Of a stretch of DNA of 51,379 nt, positions 8,646-18,182 are shown piece after piece. The notes beneath the pieces are model-generated. The model saw nothing but the letters and a program-made list of their open reading frames with translations, made no database searches and was not told the origin of the DNA. The position numbers and the translations under genes were made by a program. The stretch is taken from assembly GCA_017541265.1 (NCBI GenBank), contig JAFXZK010000138.1, forward strand, positions 1-51,379, written 5' to 3'. Numbering within the stretch: the first letter of the stretch is position 1; each line of letters begins with the position of its first letter. This stretch comes from Bacteroidaceae bacterium. GTDB taxonomy: Bacteria > Bacteroidota > Bacteroidia > Bacteroidales > Bacteroidaceae.

Positions 8646-10772
8646 TTACCAGATGTCTTCCGGACGTTCCGGGTTGTCATAGACTTCCTTGGGACAGAGT
8701 TCCATGTAGTCCATGTAAAACTCCATTTCTTCGGAGTCCAATACAGACTTCACCTTCATGTAATAGGTCTTGTCGGGGTCCATTGTCTGGCGTACGATAA
8801 TGTATCGTAGGTTAGTGCTGCGGTTACGCTCAATGTCGGAGGTGCTGCCATTTGCCGTAACACTCTTTGCTCCCTTCATGACGCCGTTGTTGCGCAATCG
8901 CTTGTCAACCTCGATATTATAGTCTTCGTCTTGTCCGTCTGCTTCCCATCCGACGTTCATGTCTTTGATGTTTCGCATCAGGTTTACAGGAATACCTGCA
9001 GCAGGAAGGCGTGCTCGGTCGTCTCCGAAGTAGAACTGCTGGATGCCTCGGTCGCCATTTGGCAAGACATCATAGCGAAGTTCGTAGGTGCCGCGTCGAG
9101 GCACGGGCGGGAGCTTGAAGGTAATCTCGTAGCGCTTCTTTGCCTTCATCTCGTCGCTATGAAGGTTGCACCAGTTGTAGCCGTATGCATTGAGGTAGAT
9201 GAAGATGGTCTGGTCGTTCATCCACATGTTGTCGAAGTATTTGTAGATGACGTCGGCAGGGATATATACGTCTTGGTTCTTCTCGTCGCTTGAGCGTTTC
9301 AGTCGGATGTCGTTGCTCATGGCCTCGGGGAAAAGCGTCATTCCGTCGAAGCGTAGCCTCTGCCTTGCGAAGTTGTCGCGTGTGGCGTCATTGTAGGAGA
9401 GTGGTGCATCAATGGGATAGATGCAGCAGTTGATGATGTCATTCAGTATGGCCTTGTCGGGGTCTCTGTCCACGAAACATCCCACCTTGTCTGCGTCGCA
9501 CGACAGTTCGTGATAGACGCTGGTCCTGTCCGTATCGAGGTTGGGGAAACGGTTCAGGTAGATGCCGTTTGACTCGGCGCTTTCATAGATTTTAAGGAGT
9601 CGGCGCTTGCCCATTGTGGTATAGACTTCATACATGGGAATCGTGTAGGTGTAGGGTTTTGTGGGATTATAGCCGAATTCGTTCACATGGAAGACAAGAC
9701 GGTCAGCCGGTGCACGGAAAGGAAGGATGTGGTAGGTTGTCCACTGATAGAGCAGGTTTGTCTCTTGGTCATAGTTCTCGTCTGTCGTGAAGACATCGTC
9801 TCTTGAGTATTGGTCGTGAGATACAATCCATTGCACGAGTTGGGGCAGCAGTGTAGCAGAGGGTGCTTTGGGGTCAAGTCCCTGTGAGCGCCAGAACTCG
9901 TCCGTCTCTGCAAAGATGGTGAAGCCATAGAGTCTGTGCTTGGGTGTCCAGTTGTCACCATTGGGGAAGTGTCCGTCAATAAACATGTGGACATTTTCTG
10001 GGATTTCGTTTCGCAAATAGCGGTTCTCATAGACTTCATCCCTAATCTTCGAGAGCGTGTCCAACAGTCCGCAAGCCTGAACCGCTTTTGCCATGACGAG
10101 GAAGCCTTCCCTTTGCTGGTCAAGTATTTCCTGCAGGTACATGGTGGCTGTAACGTCCTTTGGCGCGATGACGGACTCAACCTGATGAATGACTCCGTTG
10201 GTTGCAAGTATGTCGCGTTCCTTAATGTTGACACGGCAGGAGTTATTGATGAAGATGGTGTCAATTCCCGTGTGGCGGACAGACAGCTTGCGGTCGTTCA
10301 TGTTGTTGAGCGGAAATTCCGTGCCATCCTCATTCGGGAAGTCGCTTGTCCGGAAGGCCTCTTCATGGTCACCAGAGTCTATGACGGAGTTATAGACAAT
10401 CACCTTGCGGATGGAGTCAAGCTTGTGTTCGCTGTAGAAAGCATCCCACGAGGGACCGCTCATCAGCGAAGGATCTTCTTCGTAAACCTCCTGCAAGTAT
10501 GTTGCAATAGCCTCGTTCGTAGGAGCAAAAACGGTGAAGTGTCCACGTGCTGACAACAGCTGTCCCACAGTACTCTTGCTCTTAAACGATATTGGAGTTA
10601 TGTTCAAAAGTTGGACGTATTCGGAATAGGCGTCGTGCTTCTCCAAGTAACTCATTACACAGTCGGAAGTGAAGACATATCGTGCGGATGTGTCAATCTG
10701 TTCGGTGCAACTGCCGAGACAGCAAAGCAAAAAGAAGATTAGTGGATAGATTTTGTGTGTTATACCTCTCAT
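8646..10772 (-). CDS. Fasciclin (FAS1) domain lipoprotein
   Basis: A 708-aa predicted surface or periplasmic lipoprotein. The signal sequence ends in a lipobox, CLGSC, with the lipidated cysteine at residue 22. Two FAS1-like regions follow. The first (about 45-210) has GHFTVFAPTNEAI, VIYNSVI and ATNGVIHQVESVI. The second (about 205-400) is more divergent, with LDTLSKI and YGFTIFAETDEFW. The C-terminal third is a beta-rich region with PPVPRRGTYELRYDVLPNGD that I do not recognise as a named domain. FAS1 domains usually mediate adhesion, and in Bacteroidota such proteins often accompany SusC/SusD pairs, but none is adjacent here. The gene is monocistronic and convergent with tilS. The specific function is unknown. 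Confidence 0.8.
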   Translation of the reverse strand: MRGITHKIYPLIFFLLCCLGSCTEQIDTSARYVFTSDCVMSYLEKHDAYSEYVQLLNITPISFKSKSTVGQLLSARGHFTVFAPTNEAIATYLQEVYEEDPSLMSGPSWDAFYSEHKLDSIRKVIVYNSVIDSGDHEEAFRTSDFPNEDGTEFPLNNMNDRKLSVRHTGIDTIFINNSCRVNIKERDILATNGVIHQVESVIAPKDVTATMYLQEILDQQREGFLVMAKAVQACGLLDTLSKIRDEVYENRYLRNEIPENVHMFIDGHFPNGDNWTPKHRLYGFTIFAETDEFWRSQGLDPKAPSATLLPQLVQWIVSHDQYSRDDVFTTDENYDQETNLLYQWTTYHILPFRAPADRLVFHVNEFGYNPTKPYTYTIPMYEVYTTMGKRRLLKIYESAESNGIYLNRFPNLDTDRTSVYHELSCDADKVGCFVDRDPDKAILNDIINCCIYPIDAPLSYNDATRDNFARQRLRFDGMTLFPEAMSNDIRLKRSSDEKNQDVYIPADVIYKYFDNMWMNDQTIFIYLNAYGYNWCNLHSDEMKAKKRYEITFKLPPVPRRGTYELRYDVLPNGDRGIQQFYFGDDRARLPAAGIPVNLMRNIKDMNVGWEADGQDEDYNIEVDKRLRNNGVMKGAKSVTANGSTSDIERNRSTNLRYIIVRQTMDPDKTYYMKVKSVLDSEEMEFYMDYMELCPKEVYDNPERPEDIW

Positions 10773-10797
10773 GGCGGGTTGTTATTAGTTTCGAGTG

Positions 10798-10805
10798 CAA
10801 AAATA
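10798..10805 (-). promoter_or_regulatory. Promoter -7 box of the fasciclin gene
   Basis: On the minus strand this reads TATTTTTG, a TAnnTTTG match about 25 bases upstream of the start codon. No clear -33 element was found. Confidence 0.5.
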
Positions 10806-10849
10806 CAAAATAAATATGAATAATGAATAATGAATAATGAATAATTTTG

Positions 10850-10857
10850 TACCTTTG
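10850..10857 (+). promoter_or_regulatory. Promoter -7 box of typA
   Basis: TACCTTTG, 45 bases before the typA ATG and back to back with the fasciclin promoter. AATGAATAATGAATAATGAA-type words lie between the two boxes. No TTTG is found at the expected -33 position. Confidence 0.6.
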
Positions 10858-10902
10858 CACACGAAATTCACACATTGTGCATAGAAAACTACATATATAG
10901 GT

Positions 10903-12705
10903 ATGCAAAGCATCAGAAATATAGCCATTATTGCGCACGTTGACCACGGCAAGACGACACTCGTGGACAAAATGCTTTTGGCGGGGAACCTCTTCCGCGA
11001 AAACCAGCAGACAGGTGAACTTATGCTCGACAACAACGAACTGGAAAGAGAGCGCGGTATCACCATCCTCTCGAAGAACGTCAGCATCAACTACAAAGGC
11101 ACGAAGATAAACATCATCGACACACCGGGTCACAGCGACTTCGGCGGCGAGGTGGAGCGCGTGCTCAACATGGCCGACGGCTGCCTGCTCCTTGTCGATG
11201 CCTTCGAGGGACCGATGCCGCAGACGCGATTCGTGCTGCAAAAGGCGCTGCAGATTGGCTTGAAGCCCGTCGTTGTCATCAATAAGGTGGATAAGCCCAA
11301 CTGCCGTCCGGAGGAGGTCTATGAGATGGTGTTCGACCTGATGTGCGACCTCGACGCGACAGAAGAGCAGCTCGACTTCCCTGTTATCTATGGCTCCGCA
11401 AAGCAGGGCTGGATGGCAGAGGACTGGCAGACACCTACATCGGACATCACCTATCTGCTTGACTGCATCCTGAAATACATTCCTGAACCCGAAATGCTGG
11501 AAGGCACGCCGCAGATGCTCATCACCAGCCTCGACTACAGCAACTATACCGGTCGCATCGCCGTAGGGCGTGTGCATCGTGGCACGCTGAAAGAGGGCAT
11601 GAACATCACCATTGCCCATCGGGGCGGCAACATGGAAAAGACGAAAATCAAGGAGCTGCACACCTTCACGGGCATGGGGCGGCAGAAGACCTCCGAGGTC
11701 AGCTCGGGCGACATCTGCGCTATCGTCGGGCTGGAACGCTTCGAGATAGGCGACACCATTTGCGACTTCGAGAACCCCGAACCGCTGCCCCCCATCAGCA
11801 TCGACGAGCCGACAATGTCCATGCTCTTCACCATCAACGACTCGCCCTTCTTCGGCAAAGAAGGCAAGTACTGCACAAGCCGCCACATCGGGGAACGCCT
11901 GGAGCGCGAGCTTGAAAAGAACCTCGCCCTGCGCGTAGAAGTGCCGGAGGGTTACACCGACCGCTGGATTGTGTCGGGTAGGGGAGTGCTGCACCTCTCT
12001 GTCCTCATCGAGACGATGCGTCGCGAAGGGTACGAGCTGCAAGTGGGACAGCCGCAAGTCATCTATAAGAACATCGATGGCGTGAAGTGCGAACCTATCG
12101 AGGAAATGACCATCAACGTGCCGGAGGAGTTCGCCTCGAAGATGATAGACATGGTGACGCGCCGCAAGGGCGAGATGACAAGCATGGAGAGTCAGGGCGA
12201 GAGGGTCAACATCGAATTCCTCATTCCCAGCCGTGGCATCATCGGACTGCGTACCAACATGTTGACAGCAAGCCAAGGAGAGGCTATCATCGCGCACCGT
12301 TTCAAGGAATATCAGCCTTATAAAGGCGACATCAACCGTCGTGTCAACGGCTCTCTGATTGCCCTCGAGAGCGGCAACGCCTATGCCTATGCCATCGACC
12401 ACCTGCAGGACAGAGGCCGCTTCTTCATCGAGCCTCAAGACCAAGTCTATGCAGGGCAGGTTGTGGGCGAACACGTCCATGAGAACGACATCGTCATCAA
12501 CGTCTGCAAGGCCAAGCAGTTGACCAACGTCCGCGCCAGCGGAACGGACGAGAAGGCACACATCATCCCTGCCACCATCTTCTCCCTCGAAGAAGCCCTC
12601 GAATACATCAAGGCCGACGAGTATGTGGAGGTCACGCCCAAGAGCATGAGGATGCGCAAGGTCATCCTTGACCACTTGGAGAGGAAGAGGGCGAATAAAG
12701 AGTAA
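10903..12705 (+). CDS. typA: Ribosome-associated GTPase TypA/BipA
   Basis: A translational GTPase that binds the ribosome and supports 50S assembly and stress adaptation. The 600 aa match the family length. The G domain starts at residue 6 with [15 protein letters not shown] (G1 loop at 11-18). G2 lies in [10 protein letters not shown]3 in [12 protein letters not shown] and G4 in [13 protein letters not shown]-like domains II, III and V follow, with [11 protein letters not shown] and the BipA-specific C-terminal domain ([19 protein letters not shown]). A promoter box lies 45 bases upstream. The GH99-like gene follows within about 60 bases, and the gap is filled with GAAATGAAAGAATGAAAG words. 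Confidence 0.97.
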   Translation: MQSIRNIAIIAHVDHGKTTLVDKMLLAGNLFRENQQTGELMLDNNELERERGITILSKNVSINYKGTKINIIDTPGHSDFGGEVERVLNMADGCLLLVDAFEGPMPQTRFVLQKALQIGLKPVVVINKVDKPNCRPEEVYEMVFDLMCDLDATEEQLDFPVIYGSAKQGWMAEDWQTPTSDITYLLDCILKYIPEPEMLEGTPQMLITSLDYSNYTGRIAVGRVHRGTLKEGMNITIAHRGGNMEKTKIKELHTFTGMGRQKTSEVSSGDICAIVGLERFEIGDTICDFENPEPLPPISIDEPTMSMLFTINDSPFFGKEGKYCTSRHIGERLERELEKNLALRVEVPEGYTDRWIVSGRGVLHLSVLIETMRREGYELQVGQPQVIYKNIDGVKCEPIEEMTINVPEEFASKMIDMVTRRKGEMTSMESQGERVNIEFLIPSRGIIGLRTNMLTASQGEAIIAHRFKEYQPYKGDINRRVNGSLIALESGNAYAYAIDHLQDRGRFFIEPQDQVYAGQVVGEHVHENDIVINVCKAKQLTNVRASGTDEKAHIIPATIFSLEEALEYIKADEYVEVTPKSMRMRKVILDHLERKRANKE

Positions 12706-12762
12706 GAAATGAAAGAATGAAGAAATGAAAGAATGAAAGAGGAAAGGAAACAATGTATGATA

Positions 12763-14652
12763 ATGATGAAACGATTGTTTTATAACTTTGCGGCCTTTGC
12801 CCTTTTTCATTTTTTCATTTTTTCATTCTCTCATTGTTCTGCGCTCTTTGCGCAGGCTTCTTGGGTCGCTTATGACGCCCTTGGCCGTGCTTTGCCTTCT
12901 GCCGAGGAGTGTCCGCTGAAGACCGACAAGCCGCGAACTGTCGGCATCTTCTACATCACATGGCACACGCCAGACCATCACGACGGACAGTCCTACACCT
13001 ACGACGTGACGAAGCGCATCGAGGCCGATTCGCTCTGCACGCGAGGCAATCCCGACTTCCCATACGCCACCTATCATTGGGGCGAGCCGGAATACGGCTA
13101 CTTCCTTAGCCAAGACCATTACGTATGCTTCCACGACCTCTCGATGCTGGCAGATGCGGGTGTCGATGTCCTCATCATGGACGTCACGAACGCAGTATGC
13201 TATTGGGACGAGTGGGAAGTGCTTTTCCAAACAATGCAGGAAATGAAAGCCCTTGGAAACAAGGTGCCGAAGTTCTGCTTTTGGGCATTCAACGGCAACG
13301 TCATCGACGTGGTGCAGAGCCTCTACGAACGCTTTTACAAAACGCCGCGTTACCAGGATTGCTGGTTTTATTGGGAGGGAAAACCATTGCTTCTTTACAA
13401 TGCAACGCCCAGCGTCGATGCCAATCCCAACGGCGGACAGAAAGGCAAGACGGATTACAGCGACGAGGTGAAGCAGTTCTTCACTTTGAGGAACATGTGG
13501 TGGGGCTACAACTCTTGGGCAGGCGCACCATACGTCGGGGGCGAGGACAAGTGGAGCTTTGGCTATGAGCTGAACGACCCGAAGGTGGCAGCTCTCTCTC
13601 CTGAAGCACTTTGTTCCAAGCATCAGGGAAGAATGGAGGAGATGGCTGTCACGCCTGCACAGCACCCCATCAGCATCACCGGCAAGAGCTGGCGCAAGGA
13701 AACTTTGCAGCCAGACCTCGACGGAAAGGACATGCCGAGTCGCGCCTTCGTGCCGTGGCTTAATGAAGAACGCGAAAATCCGACGCAGTACGGCATCTAC
13801 TTCCAAGACCGTTGGGACGAGGCTCTGCAAGTTGACCCCGACTTCATCTATCTTAACGACTGGAACGAATGGACGGCGGGCAAGTACCGCAACGGCAAAG
13901 ACCCGTCGGGGCAGGCGGACATGCACATCGACTTCCTCGGCAGGAAGGACAATCCTTTCTACTTCGTTGACCAGTACAACGCCGAGTTCAACCGTACCAT
14001 CGCTCCCATGAAGGGCGGATGGACGGACAACTACTACATGCAGATGGTGCAGAACATCCGCCGCTACAAAGGCGTTGCGCCTGTGCCTGTCCATCACGGC
14101 TATCAGCACATCACGCTCGACGGCAAGCTTGACGAATGGCAGCCCGACAGCTGTTTCCTCGACACGCGTGGCGACGTCATCCATCGCGACCACGACGGCT
14201 ACGGCGACCATCACTATACCGACACGACAGGCCGCAACGACATCGTGCGCTGCCTCGTCGCCGTTGACAAGAAGAACATCTACTTTGCAGCAGAGACAGC
14301 CGACCCGCTTACGCCCAGCACAGACCCGAATTGGATGCTGCTCTACATCGACACAGACGAGGACGGGGCGTACAAATACTTAATTCAAAATTCTTCGCAA
14401 AGTTCAGGCGCAGGCGGAACAAAACTCATAAATTCAAAAGGCGAGAGCTTCGACATAAGAAGGGCTGTCGGAGAGAAGAGCCTCGAAATAGCCATTCCTC
14501 GCAAACTGCTCGGAAAGACCGGCAAACACTTTAGCCTTCGCTTCAAGTGGGCAGACAATCCCAGCGACCCAAGCGACATCATCAGCATCTCGACCACAGG
14601 CGACACCGCCCCCAACCGCCGCTTCGCATACCAATTCGTCTGGGAGTATTAA
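12763..14652 (+). CDS. Secreted GH99/GH71-like protein with carbohydrate-binding module
   Basis: A predicted secreted glycan-active protein of about 629 aa. I start it at the ATG at 12763, directly before KRLFYNF; the in-frame ATG at 12733 would add ten charged residues ahead of the signal peptide. The signal core (FHFFIFSFSH) is encoded by TTTTTCATTTTTTCATT words. The central region resembles the GH71/GH99/WbsX-type barrel: VGIFYITWHTPDH near the N-terminus, DAGVDVLIMDVTNA, and DPDFIYLNDWNEWTAGKY with likely acidic catalytic residues. From about residue 450 a CBM9-like module begins (ITLDGKLDEWQ, LEIAIPRKLLG). An irregular insert at about 14385-14440 includes a 15-bp string shared with mfd. 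The exact substrate is unknown; endo-mannanase-type activity would be the family precedent. Confidence 0.75.
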   Translation: MMKRLFYNFAAFALFHFFIFSFSHCSALFAQASWVAYDALGRALPSAEECPLKTDKPRTVGIFYITWHTPDHHDGQSYTYDVTKRIEADSLCTRGNPDFPYATYHWGEPEYGYFLSQDHYVCFHDLSMLADAGVDVLIMDVTNAVCYWDEWEVLFQTMQEMKALGNKVPKFCFWAFNGNVIDVVQSLYERFYKTPRYQDCWFYWEGKPLLLYNATPSVDANPNGGQKGKTDYSDEVKQFFTLRNMWWGYNSWAGAPYVGGEDKWSFGYELNDPKVAALSPEALCSKHQGRMEEMAVTPAQHPISITGKSWRKETLQPDLDGKDMPSRAFVPWLNEERENPTQYGIYFQDRWDEALQVDPDFIYLNDWNEWTAGKYRNGKDPSGQADMHIDFLGRKDNPFYFVDQYNAEFNRTIAPMKGGWTDNYYMQMVQNIRRYKGVAPVPVHHGYQHITLDGKLDEWQPDSCFLDTRGDVIHRDHDGYGDHHYTDTTGRNDIVRCLVAVDKKNIYFAAETADPLTPSTDPNWMLLYIDTDEDGAYKYLIQNSSQSSGAGGTKLINSKGESFDIRRAVGEKSLEIAIPRKLLGKTGKHFSLRFKWADNPSDPSDIISISTTGDTAPNRRFAYQFVWEY

Positions 14653-14732
14653 GCAACTACATGTGCCTAATTGGGCAACTACATGTGCCTAATTGAGCAA
14701 CTAGACGGGGCTATTTGAGCAACTAGACGGGG
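14653..14732. repeat. 22-bp tandem array (family A) after the GH99-like gene
   Basis: Three full units of exactly 22 bp (14653-14674, 14675-14696, 14697-14718) and a 14-bp partial unit. Units 1 and 2 differ at one base; unit 3 shares GCAACTA and TTGA. The core GCCTAATTGGGCAACTA resembles the reverse complement of the unit after tilS. The array again fills the gap between convergent genes. Confidence 0.85.
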
Positions 14733-14738
14733 ATGTTT

Positions 14739-16295
14739 TTACCATTCGTCGACCTTTTGTTCCTGTCGGAACGTGTCGAGTTGCTTCTGCAAACGAGTTA
14801 GGTGCTTGGCATATTTCTTCTCATTGATGACGTTTTTAAGCTCGTTCGGGTCTTTCTGCAGGTCGTAAAGCTCGTCATAGGAGTAGGACTCCTTGGGGTT
14901 GTAGAAATGCAGGAGCTTGTACCTTCCGTCGCTCACACCGTCGTGGCGCATCACATTGTGCTCTGCGGGGCAGTCATAATAGTGATAGTAAAGGTATTTG
15001 CGCCATCCCTTGGGAGCCTTGCCCTTGTGGGACATGATGGGTAGCAACGAGGTTCCCACCATCTGCTGGGGCTTCTCGGCATCTGCAATGTCGAGGAACG
15101 TGGGGGCAAAGTCGATGTTCTGCACAAGGGCGTTGCTCTTCTCGCCGCCCTTCATGCCAGGGGCGCAGACGAGTAGGGGAGTGCGGAACGACTCTTCGTA
15201 CATGAAGCGTTTGTCGAACCATCCGTGCTCACCCATGTAGAATCCCTGGTCGCTTGTATAGACAACCATTGTATTATCCATCAGATTGTTAGCCTCAAGA
15301 TAATCAAGTAATCGTCCAACCTGTTCGTCGATGCTGTGAATCACTCTCATGTAGTCGCGAATGTAGCGCTGGTACTTCCATTTTAGCAGGTCGTCGCCCT
15401 GAAGGTTTTGCGCCAGCATTGCCTCGTTTCTGGGGTTATAGACGGACTCCCATTTCTCCCTTTGTTCGGGCGACATGCGCGAGAGCTGGTATCGGAAGCC
15501 GTCGCCGTTGCGTTCGTGCGTATAGCCCATACCCGGCTTTATCTGCGTGACCTTCAGGTCGTAGCACATCTCCATGTCCTTTGCGATGCTCATCTGCTGC
15601 TCGTGGGCGGCACGGCCCCTGGTTGAATAGTCATCGTAGAAGGTCTCGGGCAAGGGGAACTCCACGTCCTCATAGAGGTCGAGCATGTCGAGGGGCGGCA
15701 TCCAGTTGCGGTGGGGGGCTTTGTGGTGGACGAAGAGTGCAAAGGGTTTCTCCCTGTCGCGTTCCTCGAGGAACTGGATGGCGTGGTCGGTGATGAGGTT
15801 CGTGGCATATCCCTTCTCAACGACATACTTGCCGTCCGTCTCTTTCGAGCGGAAGCGCGGGTCGTAGTAGTCACCCTGACCCGGGACGATATGATAGCTG
15901 TCGAAGCCTTTCGGTTCGCAAAGCATGTGCCACTTTCCAATCATACACGTCTGATAGCCAGCCATTTGAAGGTATTCGCTGACGAATGGAGCGTTCTCGT
16001 CGATAGGGCAGTCAAGCGTCCGCTGACCGCTCTGATGACTATACATGCCAGTCATCAGGCAAGCACGGCTTGGGGTGCTGAGCGAGTTCTCGACGTATGC
16101 CCTTTGGAAGAGCATTCCGCGCTCGGCAAGACGGTCGAGGTTGGGCGTCGGCGCTTGCTTGGAGAGTTGATGACCGTAGGCGCTGATGGCCTGATAAGAG
16201 TGGTCGTCGCTCATGATATAGACGATGTTCCAGCGCTGGGCTTGAGCTGAAGTAACGGCGCAGCCGCTTAAAAGATAGAAAGGAAGTTTATTCAT
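14739..16295 (-). CDS. Secreted sulfatase (S1 family, serine-type)
   Basis: A type I sulfatase of 518 aa that would remove sulfate esters from glycans such as mucin or glycosaminoglycans. A signal peptide covers about residues 1-19 (GCAVTSAQAQ). Metal ligands lie in MSDDHSY (Asp30, Asp31). The formylglycine site is SLSTPSRACLMTG with Ser73, so the serine-type radical maturase (anSME) would be required; none is in this window. Further conserved parts are GKWHM, the HHKAPHRNW loop and TSDQGFYMGEHGWFDKR. The C-terminal region (DGRYKLLHFYNPKESYSY) resembles GlcNAc-6-sulfatase-like S1 members, but the subfamily is only a guess. The start overlaps the end of the upstream oxidoreductase by 8 bases (ATGAATAA), so the two are translationally coupled. 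Confidence 0.92.
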   Translation of the reverse strand: MNKLPFYLLSGCAVTSAQAQRWNIVYIMSDDHSYQAISAYGHQLSKQAPTPNLDRLAERGMLFQRAYVENSLSTPSRACLMTGMYSHQSGQRTLDCPIDENAPFVSEYLQMAGYQTCMIGKWHMLCEPKGFDSYHIVPGQGDYYDPRFRSKETDGKYVVEKGYATNLITDHAIQFLEERDREKPFALFVHHKAPHRNWMPPLDMLDLYEDVEFPLPETFYDDYSTRGRAAHEQQMSIAKDMEMCYDLKVTQIKPGMGYTHERNGDGFRYQLSRMSPEQREKWESVYNPRNEAMLAQNLQGDDLLKWKYQRYIRDYMRVIHSIDEQVGRLLDYLEANNLMDNTMVVYTSDQGFYMGEHGWFDKRFMYEESFRTPLLVCAPGMKGGEKSNALVQNIDFAPTFLDIADAEKPQQMVGTSLLPIMSHKGKAPKGWRKYLYYHYYDCPAEHNVMRHDGVSDGRYKLLHFYNPKESYSYDELYDLQKDPNELKNVINEKKYAKHLTRLQKQLDTFRQEQKVDEW

Positions 16296-17265
16296 GGTTC
16301 ATTCGTTCTTGTGCTATTGCTATTTCTTGCATGATGCGTGTGACGTATGGTATAACGATATTACATTCGCTCTTGTTCTCGATGAGATTGAGGAACTCCT
16401 GGAACTCGTAGCTGAGGCGGTGCTTTCCGCTCTCGCTCTTGTAAGTGAGTGGTTCTTTTCCGTTTAGGTGTAGGGTGAAAGAGTCAAGGATGCTCACCGA
16501 GCCCTGCACCTCGATGTATCCGTCCTCGCCTTGGATGCAGCCGTAAGAGAGGCCGTTGCTGTCCTTTGAGGCGCTTAGGACGGCAAGGGAAGTGGGGTAG
16601 TGGCAGAGCAGGGTGCCGCTCGTGTCGATGCCGTTAAAGCCTCGGTTGCAGTCGTAGCGGATGGTGCGAGGAGGGCCGAAGAGCGCAATCGTGAAGCACA
16701 GGTTATAGACATTCAGGTCGGCAAGCGTGCCGCCGGCCATTGCGGGGTCGAAGACAGGCGTCAGCTCACCTTTGAGATAACGGTCGAAACGGCTGCTGCG
16801 CTGGGCATAGTTGGCGTGAATCATCCTCACCTTTCCAATTTGCGGCAAGACTTCCTGAAGCTTGCGGAAGAGCGGCATATATAATAAGGAGAAGGCAGGC
16901 AGGCAATAGACACAGCGCTGCAAGGCAAGGTCTATCATTTCTTCCGTCTGAACGCGATTCACGGCAATGGGTTTCTCCACAATTATATTCTTTCCGGCCA
17001 TCATTGCCTGCACAGCATATTCGTGATGAACATGGTTGGCATTTGCGATATACACGAAATCAGCCTCGGCTTCCTCGAGCATCCGTCCGTAATCGGTATA
17101 GACGAAACCTGTGGGAGCATAAGCCTGGCAAAGGTCGATGGCATGTTCAACGCTGTGCTCACGAGCATATATGCCTGTCACTTCAATCTTGCCGGCAAAG
17201 TCCTCATGCAGCATCCGCATGACCACCTCGGCAATCTTTCCTGTTCCTACAATTGATATCTTCAT
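16288..17265 (-). CDS. Gfo/Idh/MocA-family oxidoreductase
   Basis: A NAD(P)-dependent sugar or inositol dehydrogenase-like protein of 325 aa, without a signal peptide. The Rossmann motif is SIVGTGKIAEVV at residues 4-15 and the family signature EKPIAVNR lies near residue 96. The C-terminal alpha/beta domain has GGTLADLNVYNLCFTIALFG. The gene is the first of a coupled pair with the sulfatase. That suggests a role in processing a released sugar, but the substrate cannot be read from the sequence. Some family members are glycosidases or epimerases, so dehydrogenase activity is a family-level assignment only. Confidence 0.85.
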   Translation of the reverse strand: MKISIVGTGKIAEVVMRMLHEDFAGKIEVTGIYAREHSVEHAIDLCQAYAPTGFVYTDYGRMLEEAEADFVYIANANHVHHEYAVQAMMAGKNIIVEKPIAVNRVQTEEMIDLALQRCVYCLPAFSLLYMPLFRKLQEVLPQIGKVRMIHANYAQRSSRFDRYLKGELTPVFDPAMAGGTLADLNVYNLCFTIALFGPPRTIRYDCNRGFNGIDTSGTLLCHYPTSLAVLSASKDSNGLSYGCIQGEDGYIEVQGSVSILDSFTLHLNGKEPLTYKSESGKHRLSYEFQEFLNLIENKSECNIVIPYVTRIMQEIAIAQERMNHE

Positions 17266-17310
17266 ATAATATAAGGGTAGTCTGTGATTTATAATTAAAC
17301 ATAATCGCCG

Positions 17311-18024
17311 TTAGAACTTTTGTAGGTAAAAGTCTTTTGTCAGCTCTTGGTATTCTTTGCAGCGGCTTCCGTCTTCGTTCATGAGGCAAAGGGATTGGGT
17401 AATGGATGAAGAGGCATATACATCATTCGTGAATGTCAACAAGGCTCTTCGGGGCGGTTTCTTGGCTGTGGTATGGACGTGGCAGCGACGCTGGAGATAC
17501 AGACCTTCTGCAAGTCCAATCCCGACAAGCTCCTGAACATGTTCTAGTGGAATGATAACCGAGAATGTGCCTTTGTCGTTAAGCAGCGAGGCAGCTTTCC
17601 TGATGAGTAAGGGAAACGGCAGGCTCCTGTTGTTTCGAGCCAGAGCACGCCCTTTGTCGTCCGGCAGCGTGTCTTCCGTAAAGAATGGCGGATTGCAGAG
17701 GATTGCATCGAAAAGTGTTTCGGGTTGAAACGTAAGGACGTCCTGCAACTTGCAGCTGACGCGCTCACTGAAAGGGCTTGCGGCAATGTTCTCCCGTGCT
17801 TGCCCCACCGCCGCTGCATCGATATCAATGCCAAGCACTTGGGCTTCCGGATTCCTCTGTGCAGCCATCAAGGCAATCAGCCCTGTGCCTGTCCCGATGT
17901 CGAGGATGCTTTTGCCCTCGACGCATCCCCATGCGCCCAGCAGAACGCCGTCCGTGCCTACTTTCATGGCACAGCGGTCGTGGCGGATGCAGAATTGCTT
18001 GAAGCGGAAATTGTCGTTCGACAT
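17311..18024 (-). CDS. trmN6: tRNA1(Val) A37 N6-methyltransferase TrmN6-like
   Basis: A SAM-dependent Rossmann-fold methyltransferase of 237 aa. The SAM-binding motif is ILDIGTGTGLIALM and the catalytic N6-adenine motif is NPPFF. The N-terminus FRFKQFCIRHDRCAMKVGTDGVLLGAW is typical of the YfiC/TrmN6 family, which methylates A37 of tRNA1-Val. The reading frame is open to 18213, but those 63 extra residues are Lys-rich, come from the promoter region and overlap lon. The ATG at 18024 gives the family N-terminus (MSNDNFRFKQF). It is divergent from lon. Related RNA or protein methyltransferases share the NPPF motif, so the exact target is inferred. Confidence 0.85.
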   Translation of the reverse strand: MSNDNFRFKQFCIRHDRCAMKVGTDGVLLGAWGCVEGKSILDIGTGTGLIALMAAQRNPEAQVLGIDIDAAAVGQARENIAASPFSERVSCKLQDVLTFQPETLFDAILCNPPFFTEDTLPDDKGRALARNNRSLPFPLLIRKAASLLNDKGTFSVIIPLEHVQELVGIGLAEGLYLQRRCHVHTTAKKPPRRALLTFTNDVYASSSITQSLCLMNEDGSRCKEYQELTKDFYLQKF

Positions 18025-18084
18025 TTGGGATGACGGATGAGGGATTAGAGTTTCGGGATTAGAGGTCTTTTCTTCTTTCTTCTG

Positions 18085-18092
18085 CAAAAATA
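18085..18092 (-). promoter_or_regulatory. Promoter -7 box of trmN6
   Basis: Minus strand TATTTTTG, about 60 bases before the chosen start at 18024. It supports the shorter gene, because the longer frame would start upstream of this box. Confidence 0.5.
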
Positions 18093-18136
18093 CAATAAAT
18101 AATTGTATATGCGCACGAAGTTTGGCTTTTTTTTTG

Positions 18137-18144
18137 TACTTTTG
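18137..18144 (+). promoter_or_regulatory. Promoter -7 box of lon
   Basis: TACTTTTG, 38 bases before the ATG of lon at 18183. No spaced TTTG was found. No heat-shock-type element was recognised. Confidence 0.55.
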
Positions 18145-18182
18145 CCGCGCTTTAATTATTGACTGAAGTTTCGGAAGTAAAA

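Noticed and set aside
10693-12810. 705-residue minus-strand frame spanning typA
   Set aside because: Opposite strand of the canonical TypA; its ends run through promoter and word-repeat DNA.
12823-14214. Long minus-strand open frame opposite the GH99-like gene
   Set aside because: Antisense shadow; the plus strand has a signal peptide and domain motifs.
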